From positions 1 to 5,227 of the forward strand of contig JAQVQN010000197.1 of NCBI GenBank assembly GCA_028701555.1: a stretch of 5,227 nt of DNA, read 5' to 3'. The position numbers were made by a program, and so were the translations under genes. Numbering within the stretch: position 1 is the first letter of the stretch; every line of letters starts with the position of its first letter. The stretch is from Kiritimatiellia bacterium (GTDB taxonomy: Bacteria; Verrucomicrobiota; Kiritimatiellia; RFP12; UBA1067). Shown in pieces: positions 5,150 through 5,227 of the stretch. The notes under the pieces are model-generated. The model saw nothing but the letters and a program-made list of their open reading frames with translations. It searched no databases and was not told the origin of the DNA.

Positions 5150-5227
5150 ATGAAAATACTGCCTGAATCACTCTATCTGCCGCAGCAGACCGTATCACGC
5201 GCAGGAGCCGTGCTAGATCTCCCCGTT
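5150..5227 (+). CDS. Unrecognised protein, first 26 residues (runs off window)
   Basis: An ATG at 5150 preceded by GAGAGG (5136-5141, eight-base spacing) opens a frame to the window edge, starting MKILPESLYLPQQTVSR. It is too short to assign a family; no signal peptide is evident. A possible -10 TATACA lies at 5127-5132, but no -35 at proper spacing stood out. The good ribosome binding site and uninterrupted frame are the reasons to call it a gene. Confidence 0.6.
   Translation, partial: MKILPESLYLPQQTVSRAGAVLDLPV

Overview
The window looks like a Gram-negative bacterial chromosome at the edge of an integrated mobile element. The taxon cannot be fixed from sequence alone. The integrase N-terminus and the dense intergenic palindromes remind me of the Planctomycetes-Verrucomicrobia-Lentisphaerae/Kiritimatiellota lineages, but this is a weak impression.

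Left edge (1-389): the first 61 codons of a minus-strand gene resembling a tyrosine-type integrase run off the window. It has a good ribosome binding site, a possible promoter, and repeats that look like integrase/excisionase arm sites. At 341-389 lies the 3' part of a tRNA-Asn (anticodon GTT, encoded CCA) with no 5' half. This is the expected scar of an element integrated into a tRNA 3' end, so the element lies to the left and the original host flank to the right. A strong Rho-independent terminator follows 8 bases after CCA (398-439), as expected for the host tRNA's own terminator. After it come about 350 bases with no recognisable gene.

Middle (791-3302): a metallo-beta-lactamase-fold hydrolase (791-1648) and a class III nucleotidyl cyclase (1699-2508) sit head to tail 50 bases apart. 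The cyclase has every catalytic and adenine-selecting residue. The hydrolase resembles the family that includes cyclic-nucleotide phosphodiesterases, so the pair plausibly makes and destroys cAMP. The pair is separated and bracketed by short repeats. A TetR/AcrR-type regulator follows (2697-3302) behind its own 188-base upstream region.

Right (3303-5227): a repeat-rich gap precedes a small, probably exported, unrecognised protein (3446-3907). Its stop overlaps the GTG start of rlmN (3904-5019) by four bases, so the two are probably translated together. Another TG/CA-rich repeat follows rlmN, then the first 26 codons of an unrecognised gene with a clear ribosome binding site.

Three intergenic repeat types recur: a perfect hairpin TGCGGGCTCyGCCCGCA (twice), heptamer arrays of CCCTGAA in opposite orientations on the two sides of the cyclase gene, and TG/CA-rich hairpins sharing ACTCACGCAC. 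I found no CRISPR array, rRNA, insertion sequence or convincing defence system. The most interesting points are the tRNA-Asn integration junction, the cyclase/hydrolase pair next to it, and the repeat modules.
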